From: an uncultured bacterium
GTDB lineage: Bacteria; Krumholzibacteriota; Krumholzibacteriia; LZORAL124-64-63
Direction of reading: 5' to 3'
Length of the DNA stretch: 64,000 nt
Assembly: GCA_937910695.1 (NCBI GenBank)
Contig: CALEMW010000041.1
Location: 1-64,000 of the forward strand
The notes under the pieces are model-generated. The model saw only the letters and a program-made list of their open reading frames with translations, searched no databases and had not been told where the DNA came from. Every line of letters starts with the position of its first letter. Position 1 is the first letter of the stretch. Positions 53,307 to 60,457 of this stretch are shown piece by piece. The position numbers and the translations under genes were made by a program.

Positions 53307-54123
53307 TTTAGAGGATCCAGATGCCAGGGAGCTGCTTGGGAACGTGACTGTCGTGTCGCGCCTGGACGCCTTCCTGGAGGAGAAAAATACCCCCCGCCTT
53401 CCCCGCAGGGGGACGTTCACGGCCTCGGACCTTGGGTCCTGGGATGGGAACAGCTTCTGTGGGGATTACAAGGTGGGCTGTGCCAGGAAGCTCTGGTACA
53501 GGCACCGGGGGGAGGTGGAGCAGCGGTCCAACATCGCGCCTACTCTGCGCCGGCGCCTGGACCTCGGCACGGCCGGGCACGAGATGCTCGACGGTTACTT
53601 CGAGAAGATCGCGGAGGAGTCGGGGGGGTCCGAGGAGTTCGTGCCGGAGCATCAGATCAACCCGGAGGACGGCACCTCGGAGGTGGCGTGGGAGTGGGGC
53701 ATCATCGTGCGGGTGGATGGGGTGTACTCCATCCACCTGTCCGACCCTGTGCACATCCGCTTCTGCCTCGAGTTCAAGACCGAGACGGAGCAGAACTTCC
53801 AGAAGGTGCTCAAGAAGCCGAAGCCCGAGCATGTCACTCAGCTGATGGTGGGGATGGCCTGCTGGGATCTCCCGGCGGGTGTGCTGGTCTACATCAACCT
53901 GAACAGCGGTGCCATGGTGGAGCACCGCGTTCTGTTTGACCAGAACCACTGGAACGCCGTGACGGAGAAGATGCGCTACGTGCGCAAGTACTCCATCAAC
54001 AACATCGAGCCCAACCGAGAAGACGGGTTCCACTGCAAGTACTGCAAGTACAAATGGGTGTGTGCTCCACCGAGCAAGAAGAAGCGCAAGGTGCACACCA
54101 TCCGCATGCCAGGAGGTGGTTAA
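53287..54123 (+). CDS. Cas4/RecB-like PD-(D/E)XK nuclease with Fe-S cysteines
   Basis: This 278-residue protein has the order of Cas4-type exonucleases: a cysteine in CARKLWY (about 64-70), GTAGHEMLDGYF (motif with His and Glu), VRVDGVYSI (metal-binding Asp), EFKTET (E-x-K, about 161-166) and a terminal cysteine cluster CKYCKYKWVC (about 249-258). The four cysteines could hold a 4Fe-4S cluster, and the E-x-K core supplies the nuclease. Its position after RecA suggests DNA end resection in recombination rather than CRISPR adaptation; no Cas1/Cas2 or array is present. Confidence 0.78.
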   Translation: MLTKIADLEDPDARELLGNVTVVSRLDAFLEEKNTPRLPRRGTFTASDLGSWDGNSFCGDYKVGCARKLWYRHRGEVEQRSNIAPTLRRRLDLGTAGHEMLDGYFEKIAEESGGSEEFVPEHQINPEDGTSEVAWEWGIIVRVDGVYSIHLSDPVHIRFCLEFKTETEQNFQKVLKKPKPEHVTQLMVGMACWDLPAGVLVYINLNSGAMVEHRVLFDQNHWNAVTEKMRYVRKYSINNIEPNREDGFHCKYCKYKWVCAPPSKKKRKVHTIRMPGGG

Positions 54124-54818
54124 TGGCCCGCATGGACAGGGGGTTCAACCTCACAATGGAGGAGGGGAGGACGCTGTACAAGGTCAGTGGTCAGGCCCTC
54201 ACAGAGGTGAAGCGGCGTGGCTTGGCTCCTTGTGGCCGCCCGATGATCCACGACAAGTGGCACGACGAGGATGGCTTCCCCATTCTTCCCAGGAATATCG
54301 GGAATGTCAGCGACAACGACATCGGGGAACTCTACAACGTCTTCCTAGAGTGGTATAACTACGCCAACGGTCAGTTCGCCGTGACGCGGAACGAGCTGGC
54401 CGTGGCGCAGAAGAGGGCAGGATTTGTCCTGTCACGCCTGATTGAGGACGCTACAGGAACGGTCAAAGAGAAGGAGGCCAAGGCCAGATCTGACCGTCGC
54501 TACGTGGAGGAAGACGCTTCCGTGACTGAGCTGGAGAGTCGGCGCAACCTGCTGGACGCCAAGGTGTCTGAGTTCTCTCAGGCCATCAAGTCCATCTCGC
54601 GCCACATCTCCATCCGGGAGAGCAAGAGGGAGAAGTTCAACCGTGGGAGGAGCATCACCCACGGGGGGAGGCCGGCGCAAGACCGGGCCGTGTTCCTTCA
54701 GGGGTTGGAGGAGGGCTCCCCACGAACGGAGAGCCCGATGTCCCGCAGGGCCCCCGACCCGGAGAAGCGCCGTCCTCCTGTGCGGAGGAAGGCTCCTCGG
54801 AGGCCCCCGAGTGGGTGA
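54123..54818 (+). CDS. Recombination-cluster protein, possible mediator
   Basis: The ATG at 54123 overlaps the prior stop (TAATG) and has AGGAGGT upstream. The 231-residue protein has a compact helical core (NVFLEWYNYANGQFAVTRNEL), then a charged helical stretch and a C-terminal Arg/Pro tail (RRKAPRRPPSG). Such basic tails often bind ssDNA. Location between a Cas4-like nuclease and a RusA-like resolvase suggests a UvsY-like mediator, but homology is not shown. Confidence 0.62.
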   Translation: MARMDRGFNLTMEEGRTLYKVSGQALTEVKRRGLAPCGRPMIHDKWHDEDGFPILPRNIGNVSDNDIGELYNVFLEWYNYANGQFAVTRNELAVAQKRAGFVLSRLIEDATGTVKEKEAKARSDRRYVEEDASVTELESRRNLLDAKVSEFSQAIKSISRHISIRESKREKFNRGRSITHGGRPAQDRAVFLQGLEEGSPRTESPMSRRAPDPEKRRPPVRRKAPRRPPSG

Positions 54819-55302
54819 GAGGCGCCGACTAATCGTGACCCTGCCTCTTCCCCCGTCCACGAACCACTTGTACTGGACGGACAAGAAGGGGCGGCGGCAC
54901 AAAACAACGGAGGCAGTGACTTGGATCCGTAATGCACGGCATACCATCTTGGAGGAGACAGACCTTGTCGCCGACACGGGCTGGCCCCGCCACCACAGGT
55001 ACGAGATGACCGTCTACGTTTACTTCGAGGAAGTGGACAACGCGGGTTGGTATCTGCGATGGGCGGGGGACTCCAAGCCGGGGGCCAAGCAGCCCCACCG
55101 AGCAGGAGACCGTAGAGCAAAGGACCGCTGGAAGAAGATCGACTTGGGAGAGCGCCGCAAGCTGTTGGAAGACACTGTGACGAAGATGCTCGGTCTGGAT
55201 GACAGCAGCATCTTCAGCAGCACCTTCGTGAAGATGCGCGACGCGGACAATCCCAGGGCGTTGGTGGAGGTGAGGGAGATCGGTGATGCGGCATACCGCT
55301 GA
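54811..55302 (+). CDS. rusA: RusA-like Holliday-junction resolvase
   Basis: The GTG at 54811 has GGAGG seven bases upstream and overlaps the preceding stop; a second GTG at 54835 is possible. The 163-residue protein starts near LIVTLPLPPSTNHLYW, similar to the P-P-S-x-N-x-x-Y opening of RusA. It carries acidic residues (EEVDNAG, DLGERRKLLEDT, GLDDSSIF) that could form the metal site of this family. The usual D-x-D-N pattern is not perfect, so the call is moderate. It would resolve branched replication or recombination intermediates before packaging. Confidence 0.6.
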   Translation: MGERRRLIVTLPLPPSTNHLYWTDKKGRRHKTTEAVTWIRNARHTILEETDLVADTGWPRHHRYEMTVYVYFEEVDNAGWYLRWAGDSKPGAKQPHRAGDRRAKDRWKKIDLGERRKLLEDTVTKMLGLDDSSIFSSTFVKMRDADNPRALVEVREIGDAAYR

Positions 55303-55729
55303 TCACTACATTCACCGCTACGTGGTGATGTGCAGCCCAGGTAAGGGGCAGCGCAAGAAGAGGGAGGAAAAGGAAAAGAGGATCCCGTGGGAGGACTTCA
55401 ACAAGACCGAGCTGCTCCGCCTGGCTGCTGAATCCAGCGGCACGAAGACGGGGCGGCATCGGCTCTGGCGAGCTCTACACCGTGGGCTTCCTCGAGAGGC
55501 GATTATCAGGTTAATCCGGGGAGGCATTTCTCCGGGAGACCTACCCGGGAACCCTGTTCACCGGATCCGTGATGTGGTGACGTCGGTGCTTTTTGACAAC
55601 TGGCGTCACATAAGAACGCAGCTCAAGTGCAACGCAATCTGTGGGCAGTGCCCTGACGCGAAACCACTCGAGTGTTATTTGGACAACGAGCACCTGGTCT
55701 CATTCCGGGACCGGGGAAAACTTGACTGA
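55286..55729 (+). CDS. Cysteine-containing protein, possible DNA-binding
   Basis: ATG at 55286 has GGGAG seven bases upstream; a GTG one codon earlier is possible. The 147-residue protein has a basic helical N-terminal half (KKREEKEKRIPWEDFNKTELLRL, RLWRALHRGLPREAI) and a C-terminal C-x3-C-x2-C cluster with NAICGQCPDAKPLECY. It may be a zinc-bearing nucleic-acid binder. No family was recognised. Confidence 0.63.
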   Translation: MRHTADHYIHRYVVMCSPGKGQRKKREEKEKRIPWEDFNKTELLRLAAESSGTKTGRHRLWRALHRGLPREAIIRLIRGGISPGDLPGNPVHRIRDVVTSVLFDNWRHIRTQLKCNAICGQCPDAKPLECYLDNEHLVSFRDRGKLD

Positions 55730-55743
55730 GGAGAACTGGGAAA

Positions 55744-56289
55744 ATGGCTGACAAGAAATACACGAGGGAAGATCTGGGAGACATGATGCGCGCCGAGGTG
55801 GTGACTCTCGCCACCGAGCTGGGCATGGATCAGGACCAGGCGTTCAAGGCGGAGTTCGAGGACACCGTGGAGTGGATCCTGGAGAACCAGGATGGTGGCG
55901 GTGGGGACGAGGACAAGCCCAAGGCGGCGGCCAAGAAGAGCCCGCCGGTCAAGCGCAAGGCCAAGACCCGCGTGGTCAAGAAGGACACCAAGGAGGAGGA
56001 GGAGGAGGAGGAGCCGGCCGCGGTTGTCAAGGGCTTGCACATCGACCTGAGCTCTGTGGAGAAGAAGGTGGATGAGCTCCTGGGCCTGAGCACGGAGCTG
56101 AACGCGCAGATGGGCAAGGACGTCGAGTCCCTGGGTGAGCAGATCCAGGAGCTCCGCGCGGACCTGTACATCACCCAGCAGCTGGTCATCGCCCACTTCA
56201 AGCTCTTCGAGAACCCCAAGGGCGTGGACAAGATGGTCAAGAAGCTGGAGGACCAGGTCGGCGGCGGGGAAGACGGGGGAAACGACTAG
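55744..56289 (+). CDS. Charged coiled-coil protein
   Basis: This 181-residue protein has a helical N-terminal domain, a lysine/alanine-rich linker followed by an acidic run (KEEEEEEEPAAV), and a C-terminal coiled coil (residues about 108-165). It has an SD (GAGGAG) before the ATG. The acidic/basic linker suggests partner binding. Function is unknown. Confidence 0.68.
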   Translation: MADKKYTREDLGDMMRAEVVTLATELGMDQDQAFKAEFEDTVEWILENQDGGGGDEDKPKAAAKKSPPVKRKAKTRVVKKDTKEEEEEEEPAAVVKGLHIDLSSVEKKVDELLGLSTELNAQMGKDVESLGEQIQELRADLYITQQLVIAHFKLFENPKGVDKMVKKLEDQVGGGEDGGND

Positions 56290-56297
56290 AGCTTCCC

Positions 56298-56321
56298 GGA
56301 GAGGCCCTCATCGGCCTCTCC
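56298..56321 (+). promoter_or_regulatory. Hairpin between 56289 stop and small ORF
   Basis: GGAGAGGCC and GGCCTCTCC form a perfect 9-bp stem with loop CTCATC, ending just before a GTG at 56322. It has no T-run. It could be an RNA processing/attenuation hairpin, or may mask initiation of the small gene. Confidence 0.45.
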
Positions 56322-56447
56322 GTGGAGCGGTTCGAGTCGCTCGACCTCCCAGGTCTCATCGAGTTGATGGAGCGCCTGGGCCTACCTGTTGGAGGCGTGG
56401 AGACTCTCTCCCAAGCACGCACCGTCCTCCTGAATGACGCCCTCTGA
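56322..56447 (+). CDS. Possible small acidic protein
   Basis: This frame is below the usual size cut-off, 41 residues from GTG 56322: MERFESLDLPGLIELMER then GLPVGGVETLSQ and TVLLNDAL. The amphipathic composition and open upstream frame look protein-like. The start has no good SD and lies immediately after a hairpin, so expression is uncertain. Confidence 0.4.
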   Translation: MERFESLDLPGLIELMERLGLPVGGVETLSQARTVLLNDAL

Positions 56448-56453
56448 TCTGGG

Positions 56454-56471
56454 TATAAGACAGACGTTAAC
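56454..56471 (+). promoter_or_regulatory. Putative promoter TATAAG...GTTAAC
   Basis: TATAAGACAGA (56454-56464) is followed by CGTTAACCACC (TAAC 56468-56471), GGAGG and the GTG at 56494. It resembles the arrangements at 19628 and 57641, suggesting common regulation. No -35 consensus was found. Confidence 0.5.
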
Positions 56472-56493
56472 CACCCAACAGGAGGTTGTGTCT

Positions 56494-57039
56494 GTGACAA
56501 AGAAGAGTGGCAAGAAGGAGTTCACCCAGTTCCCCGTAACGGGGTACACGTATTTGGAGAAGGAGGCGGAGAGGATGCGCGGCTCGATGGCCGAGTACCC
56601 CGCCCGCTACCAGTTCTGCCTGACCTTCCAGTTCCCCGACAGCGGCACCGCGAGAATGGTGCCCTTGACAGGGGAACCGGGAAAGGCGGAGGGGGACTGG
56701 TCCCTCAAGAAGTCGGGGACCACCACCCAGCAGGTCCGGCACCGCATGGGCCAGCTGATGGAGGCCTTCCCGCTGGGGGCCAAGTTGAACTGCTTCCCCA
56801 CCAGGAAGCGGGGAGGTGGGGAGGGAGAAGTATTCTGGAAGCTGGCCTTTGAGGGCCTTCCGCCGGCGCCCAAGCCGGCCACTGTGGAGGATGCCAAGAA
56901 GAGGGTCGCCGCTGCCGTGATGCCCTACAGGCGAGTCCTGGCGGGCAAGAAGGCTGCTGCCAAGAAGCCTGCCGGAAAGGCGAAGATCCTGTCCGTCGTG
57001 GCAGATCTTCAGAAGAAGCACGGCAAGGCCAGCGAGTAG
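56494..57039 (+). CDS. Basic protein ending the rightward cluster
   Basis: GTG 56494 is eight bases after GGAGG; an in-frame GTG two codons earlier is too close to the SD. The 181-residue protein has a beta-rich domain (RYQFCLTFQFPDSG, WKLAFEGLPP) and a lysine/alanine C-terminal tail (GKKAAAKKPAGKAKI) like those of DNA-binding proteins. It is transcribed as a separate unit with its own promoter and terminator. It may be an SSB- or nucleoid-like protein. Function is not recognised. Confidence 0.72.
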   Translation: MTKKSGKKEFTQFPVTGYTYLEKEAERMRGSMAEYPARYQFCLTFQFPDSGTARMVPLTGEPGKAEGDWSLKKSGTTTQQVRHRMGQLMEAFPLGAKLNCFPTRKRGGGEGEVFWKLAFEGLPPAPKPATVEDAKKRVAAAVMPYRRVLAGKKAAAKKPAGKAKILSVVADLQKKHGKASE

Positions 57040-57057
57040 TTGATGAGCCTTCGGGCT

Positions 57058-57090
57058 GGAGGGGGCGTGGCCGCGCCCCCTCCCTTTTTT
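57058..57090 (+). terminator. Intrinsic terminator of rightward cluster
   Basis: GGAGGGGGCG and CGCCCCCTCC make a perfect 10-bp stem with loop TGGCCG (57058-57083), followed by C and TTTTTT (57085-57090). It ends the rightward unit before the convergent gene's stop at 57089. Confidence 0.9.
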
Positions 57091-57598
57091 ATCTCGTAGA
57101 CGCGATGATCGCCGCGGTCCCGCCGGCGGTCACAACGAAGCCCACCGCAAACCACAAGACGGGGGACCTGTACCACCTGGTCAGCTTTGAGATGCGCCGG
57201 TCCCTGTCCGCCACCTGTGTTTTTAAGTCCATCACCTGCGCGCCCAGAAGGTCCGTCTTGGCCTTCGACGTGGCGGCCTGATACTTCAGCTCCGTCTTGA
57301 GTACCCGGCGCCCCGCCTTGCGGTCCAGCCAGCGCAGGCGCCGCAAGGTCTTGACCCGCATCCCCAGGTCGATGACCTTCCCCTTCTCCAAGAGGATCCC
57401 CGCCTTCGGGGCCTTGGCCCCCTTCTCCAGCGCCACCGACTTACCGTGTGACCCTGGTCGAAGGACCACGTCCTCTCCAGGGCTAGTGCAGTCGTAGGAG
57501 GGCTCCACGTCCTTGTCGTAACTCCCGGTGGGGCAGGGGGCCGCCCAGGCAGGTAGGGCCAGCAGCAGGGCCAGCAGGATAATAGTCGCTTTCATCAT
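57089..57598 (-). CDS. Secreted/membrane protein with C-terminal TM, spanin-like candidate
   Basis: The start is the first of two consecutive ATGs (57598), with GGAG ten bases upstream; the longer frame before it is spurious. The 169-residue protein has a signal peptide (MMKATIILLALLLALPAWA, cleaved near AWA-A). A periplasmic region includes paired cysteines and a coiled coil (LRRLRWLDRKAGRR, AQVMDLKTQVADRD), and there is one C-terminal TM helix (VLWFAVGFVVTAGG). N-terminal export plus C-terminal TM resembles u-spanins, but no proper lipobox is visible, so this is only a candidate. Confidence 0.6.
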   Translation of the reverse strand: MMKATIILLALLLALPAWAAPCPTGSYDKDVEPSYDCTSPGEDVVLRPGSHGKSVALEKGAKAPKAGILLEKGKVIDLGMRVKTLRRLRWLDRKAGRRVLKTELKYQAATSKAKTDLLGAQVMDLKTQVADRDRRISKLTRWYRSPVLWFAVGFVVTAGGTAAIIASTR

Positions 57599-57640
57599 GG
57601 CTGGGGGACTCCTATACTTAAAAGGGGAAGGCGCTCTGTG

Positions 57641-57662
57641 TATAAGAGAAGTAGACACTAAC
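57641..57662 (+). promoter_or_regulatory. Putative promoter TATAAG...ACTAAC for 28-residue peptide
   Basis: TATAAGAGAAG (57641-57651) and ACACTAAC (TAAC 57659-57662) repeat the motif of 19628, then GGAG and the ATG at 57675. A weak TTAAAA lies 17 bases upstream. A dedicated promoter for such a short gene suggests real expression. Confidence 0.55.
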
Positions 57663-57674
57663 ACAGGAGATATC

Positions 57675-57761
57675 ATGGATATCATCTTCTTCGTAGGTTG
57701 TGCAGTTGTAGTAAAGACCGTTACCGTCGTGGCCAAGTTGGTCAAGACGGTGCTCCGCTAA
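57675..57761 (+). CDS. 28-residue cationic membrane peptide
   Basis: This short frame has GGAG five bases upstream and a promoter-like leader. The product MDIIFFVGCAVVVKTVTVV plus AKLVKTVLR has a hydrophobic half and a lysine-bearing amphipathic half. It looks like small membrane-active peptides (type I toxins, small holin-like or lysis peptides). Its stop overlaps the convergent tagged gene by four bases. No homology is known to me; expression evidence is lacking. Confidence 0.58.
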   Translation: MDIIFFVGCAVVVKTVTVVAKLVKTVLR

Positions 57762-58681
57762 CGGAAATAGCGGAGTAACTTGGCGGCGCGCTTAACGGGG
57801 CGCGCCGCCTGCCTTCCAAGGAATCCCGCGTCCTGTGTTATTTTAGCCGCCCCCCGAGACAGCTTCCCAGGAACTTGGGCCCTCATGCGGAACTCATCAT
57901 ATTCTGCCGCCGCCTTCTCTGGGCTCATTCCCAGAGCCTGTAGCTCGCTGAGGATTTTCCTTTTATTTGCCCTCCCCACCCCCGCAGCCCTGTTCGCAGA
58001 TCTTTTGTCAATGCGGTTCTCTGCGGGGCGGAAGTCGTCTGTGTGGGATGCAGAACCCCCCGTCTCATTGGAATCGCGGTATAGGCCCGCCTGTGCATGC
58101 TCCACTCCTGAGATTAACGTCCCGAGTGAACCTCCTCCAGGGAGCTTCTGAGCTACATTTCGTGCAAACTGTGTGACCGGTGGGGGTGCTATCGCAGGCA
58201 CCACTTTATTTATTATCCTCTGCCTAAGACCGGCTTTGGGCCCACCTTTTTTTGCGGCCGCAAGTGTGTTCTCTTGGAGCGGGCGCTCAAAGTGTGGTCC
58301 GATGTCCTCTATGCCATGCTGTGCTTCCCCGAGATTTCGCAGGCCTCTCGCAGTACGCATACCGGAGAATAGGCTGCCCTTCTCTGCGATACCCCGCGCG
58401 ACATCCTTGGCCCCCCGATTCTGTAGGGCGTTTGAATACGCGCCTATCTCCCTTTTCGGCCTACCTGGCATAGCGTGTGATACATCATTTGCCATGTTCC
58501 ACGGATGTCTAATGCCCTTATCCGTCGCAAGATTTCCTGCAACGCCGAGCTGTGCCATGGGGTTCATGGGGTGCAATCCCATCCCCTGAGAGGTAATGTT
58601 CATTAATTCTTTATGACCAACCTCTCCGTAAGCAATCTTCTCCAGCTCGTCGAGCAAGGATGCCAAAATCACCGTGTCCAT
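57758..58681 (-). CDS. Tagged putative metalloenzyme-like protein, paralog of 60454 gene
   Basis: This 307-residue protein starts MDTVILASLLDELEKIAY (best-formed tag). Directly after the tag begins a domain shared with the 60454-61569 protein. It includes H-x-x-L-M, G-N-x-x-T-D-x-G-I-R-H-P-W, H-A-M, a D-[VI]-A-R segment and R-G-L-x-N-L-G-x-A-Q-H-x-x-x-D-x-x-P-H-F-E. The conserved His/Asp residues, especially H-x3-D-x3-H, recall zinc phospholipase C/S1-nuclease folds, but this is inference. The C-terminus is basic. Likely a packaged enzyme or structural protein. Confidence 0.82.
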   Translation of the reverse strand: MDTVILASLLDELEKIAYGEVGHKELMNITSQGMGLHPMNPMAQLGVAGNLATDKGIRHPWNMANDVSHAMPGRPKREIGAYSNALQNRGAKDVARGIAEKGSLFSGMRTARGLRNLGEAQHGIEDIGPHFERPLQENTLAAAKKGGPKAGLRQRIINKVVPAIAPPPVTQFARNVAQKLPGGGSLGTLISGVEHAQAGLYRDSNETGGSASHTDDFRPAENRIDKRSANRAAGVGRANKRKILSELQALGMSPEKAAAEYDEFRMRAQVPGKLSRGAAKITQDAGFLGRQAARPVKRAAKLLRYFR

Positions 58682-58682
58682 A

Positions 58683-59396
58683 TCAGCTCAGCGCCTCCTT
58701 GGCGCTTGACGCCATGTCAGGCACCCACCCCAGGGTGGCACCTGTCCCCAGACCCTTCACTGCGCTGGAGAGCAGCTTCCCCCGCCGACCCGTGGCCAGG
58801 CCAGCAGCCAGCCCGATGGCGCCACCCACGCCCGGGCCCGCCTTGCGGATCCGATCCCATGTGCTCCGCTTCTTGGGGCCCTTCGCAAGGTGCTTGTCCC
58901 ACTCCGCAGCGGAGACCCCCTTCGGTGGGGGCGGCTCAGCGATCTTCACCAGGCGGCGCTTGGATGCCACCAGCTCCTTCAGGCGGTCCATGGGGACGGT
59001 GGAGATGGGGCCGAGGAACTTGGGGCTGTTGTAGTGCTTGAGGAAGGCCTCCTTGGCCTCCTTCTTGGACCGGAAGCCCAGCATCACCTTGTCCTCGTCG
59101 TAGGCTCCTGTGTCCTTGTCCTTCTGGTGCACCACGTGGGCGCAGGGGGCGTCCTTGTCTGGTCCGACGTAAGCATCCACCGGCTCGTCATCAGCGCCGC
59201 GGGTCCGCACGATGTAGCCGTAGGGGTGCTTCATCTTAGTGCGCCACTCCTTGCCATCGCCATCCTTGCCCTTCCGGACGGACCCCTTGCGGTTCTCGAT
59301 GGCGATCTTCAGGCCCTGGAAGTCCGTGTGGCCCTGGAGCGTGTACCCGATCTTCTCCATCTCATCGAGGAAGGATGTAAGCATTACACTGCCCAT
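58683..59396 (-). CDS. Tagged protein with InPase-like domain
   Basis: This 237-residue protein begins MGSVMLTSFLDEMEKIGY (tag), with GGAGG eight bases upstream of ATG 59396. Residues about 27-145 resemble the inorganic-pyrophosphatase-like (InPase) domain found in phage polyvalent proteins: IENRKGSVRKG, the YGYI segment, GADDEPVDAYVGPD, VVHQKDKDTGAYDEDKVMLGF. That family is tied to MuF-like injected proteins. After it comes a basic region and a hydrophobic glycine/alanine segment (VGGAIGLAAGLATGRRG). A tagged enzyme domain fits a protein delivered with the DNA. Confidence 0.75.
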   Translation of the reverse strand: MGSVMLTSFLDEMEKIGYTLQGHTDFQGLKIAIENRKGSVRKGKDGDGKEWRTKMKHPYGYIVRTRGADDEPVDAYVGPDKDAPCAHVVHQKDKDTGAYDEDKVMLGFRSKKEAKEAFLKHYNSPKFLGPISTVPMDRLKELVASKRRLVKIAEPPPPKGVSAAEWDKHLAKGPKKRSTWDRIRKAGPGVGGAIGLAAGLATGRRGKLLSSAVKGLGTGATLGWVPDMASSAKEALS

Positions 59397-60457
59397 TGGG
59401 CTGCCCTCCCTACCCGCTCAGTTGCCCGCACAACTGGGTTCATGTTTACCGCACCCCCTGCGAGGTTTTGTGAAGACCGGGGAGCCCCCTGCATTAACTG
59501 ATTGTACTTCGTGGGGCCTTGCTGCGTGTAGTGCGTGGAGCCTGGCCCATACTTGCGCTGGTACCTCACTTGCTTATTCTTGAGGATGCCTTTTGCCATG
59601 TGCGGCTTCATCACCGCTTTCGCGCCCGTGTTCACTGCACGTGAAGCGGTGTTCACCGCAGCGCCCGATATGGCTCCTGATATGGCTCCTGGGATGGCTC
59701 CAACTCCTCCGGTGGTTATCCCCCCCACGGCTGCCCCCTGGGCACCGCCCTTGGCTGCTGCCTTGAGCGTGGGGGCCAAGACCTTCTTTGCCCCGCCCCA
59801 CAACTGGCCCGCCCCCATCAGGGCTTCCTTGCTCATCGCGTTACGCAGGTCTTGGAGGTCACACCTGTAGAGCACGCGCGCCACCTTCTCTCTAGTCGCA
59901 AGGTGCGCCCCGGCCTTTGCCCCCAGGTAGCCGCCCCCGAGCGTGCCCAGGCTGGCTCCCAGAGCCAGGAGCTTGGGATTCCTGGTAAGGGCTCCGGGGA
60001 TCACTCCGAGGGCTGTGCCCGCGGCTCCGCCTACCAGGGCGCCCTTGAGCCCCCCATCAAAGCGGCGGTTGAACGCCTCCTTCCTTTGCGCTCTCTCCCG
60101 CTCCTTCGCTGCCTGGTCGGGTAGGGGGGCCTGCACCGCCTTGGCCTTCTTGATCTTACTCAGCTCATCCATCAGCCCGCCCACGAGAGCCTGCTCCTTC
60201 GGGTTAAGCTTGCGCCCACGCCCGAAGTTCCTGTCGCCGACGTAGACCCGCCTCTTGTACAGGTGGGCTGTGCCCTCGGGCGTCCCGATGCCGACGTGAG
60301 GACCCCCGCGACCCTTGCCGAAGTGGACGTTGCCGTAGTTGATGTGCGTCTTCTCCCGCGCCCCGGGGATGGAGTCGTTGACTCCTGGGAACCTGCCCGC
60401 CTCCTTCGCCTCGCGCGCCCAGGTCTGGACCTCCTTATCGGTGACTGAGCGTCTCAC
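59384..60457 (-). CDS. Glycine-zipper protein with internal tag copy
   Basis: The open frame is 602 codons, but its first 245 lie within the 60454-61569 gene in another frame. The GTG at 60457, overlapping that gene's stop, with AGGAG upstream, gives 357 residues. It carries an internal LVGGLMDELSKIKKA segment near residues 85-99 that resembles the tag. Strong Gly/Ala repeats follow (GGLKGALVGGAAGTALGVIPG, and GGITTGGVGAIPGAISGAISG), with basic ends. It is probably a membrane-interacting virion or ejection protein. Confidence 0.72.
   Translation of the reverse strand: MRRSVTDKEVQTWAREAKEAGRFPGVNDSIPGAREKTHINYGNVHFGKGRGGPHVGIGTPEGTAHLYKRRVYVGDRNFGRGRKLNPKEQALVGGLMDELSKIKKAKAVQAPLPDQAAKERERAQRKEAFNRRFDGGLKGALVGGAAGTALGVIPGALTRNPKLLALGASLGTLGGGYLGAKAGAHLATREKVARVLYRCDLQDLRNAMSKEALMGAGQLWGGAKKVLAPTLKAAAKGGAQGAAVGGITTGGVGAIPGAISGAISGAAVNTASRAVNTGAKAVMKPHMAKGILKNKQVRYQRKYGPGSTHYTQQGPTKYNQLMQGAPRSSQNLAGGAVNMNPVVRATERVGRAAQWAV

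Noticed and set aside
53287-54123. CRISPR-Cas adaptation locus
   Set aside because: Only a Cas4-like nuclease is present. No repeats spaced by unique sequence and no Cas1/Cas2.
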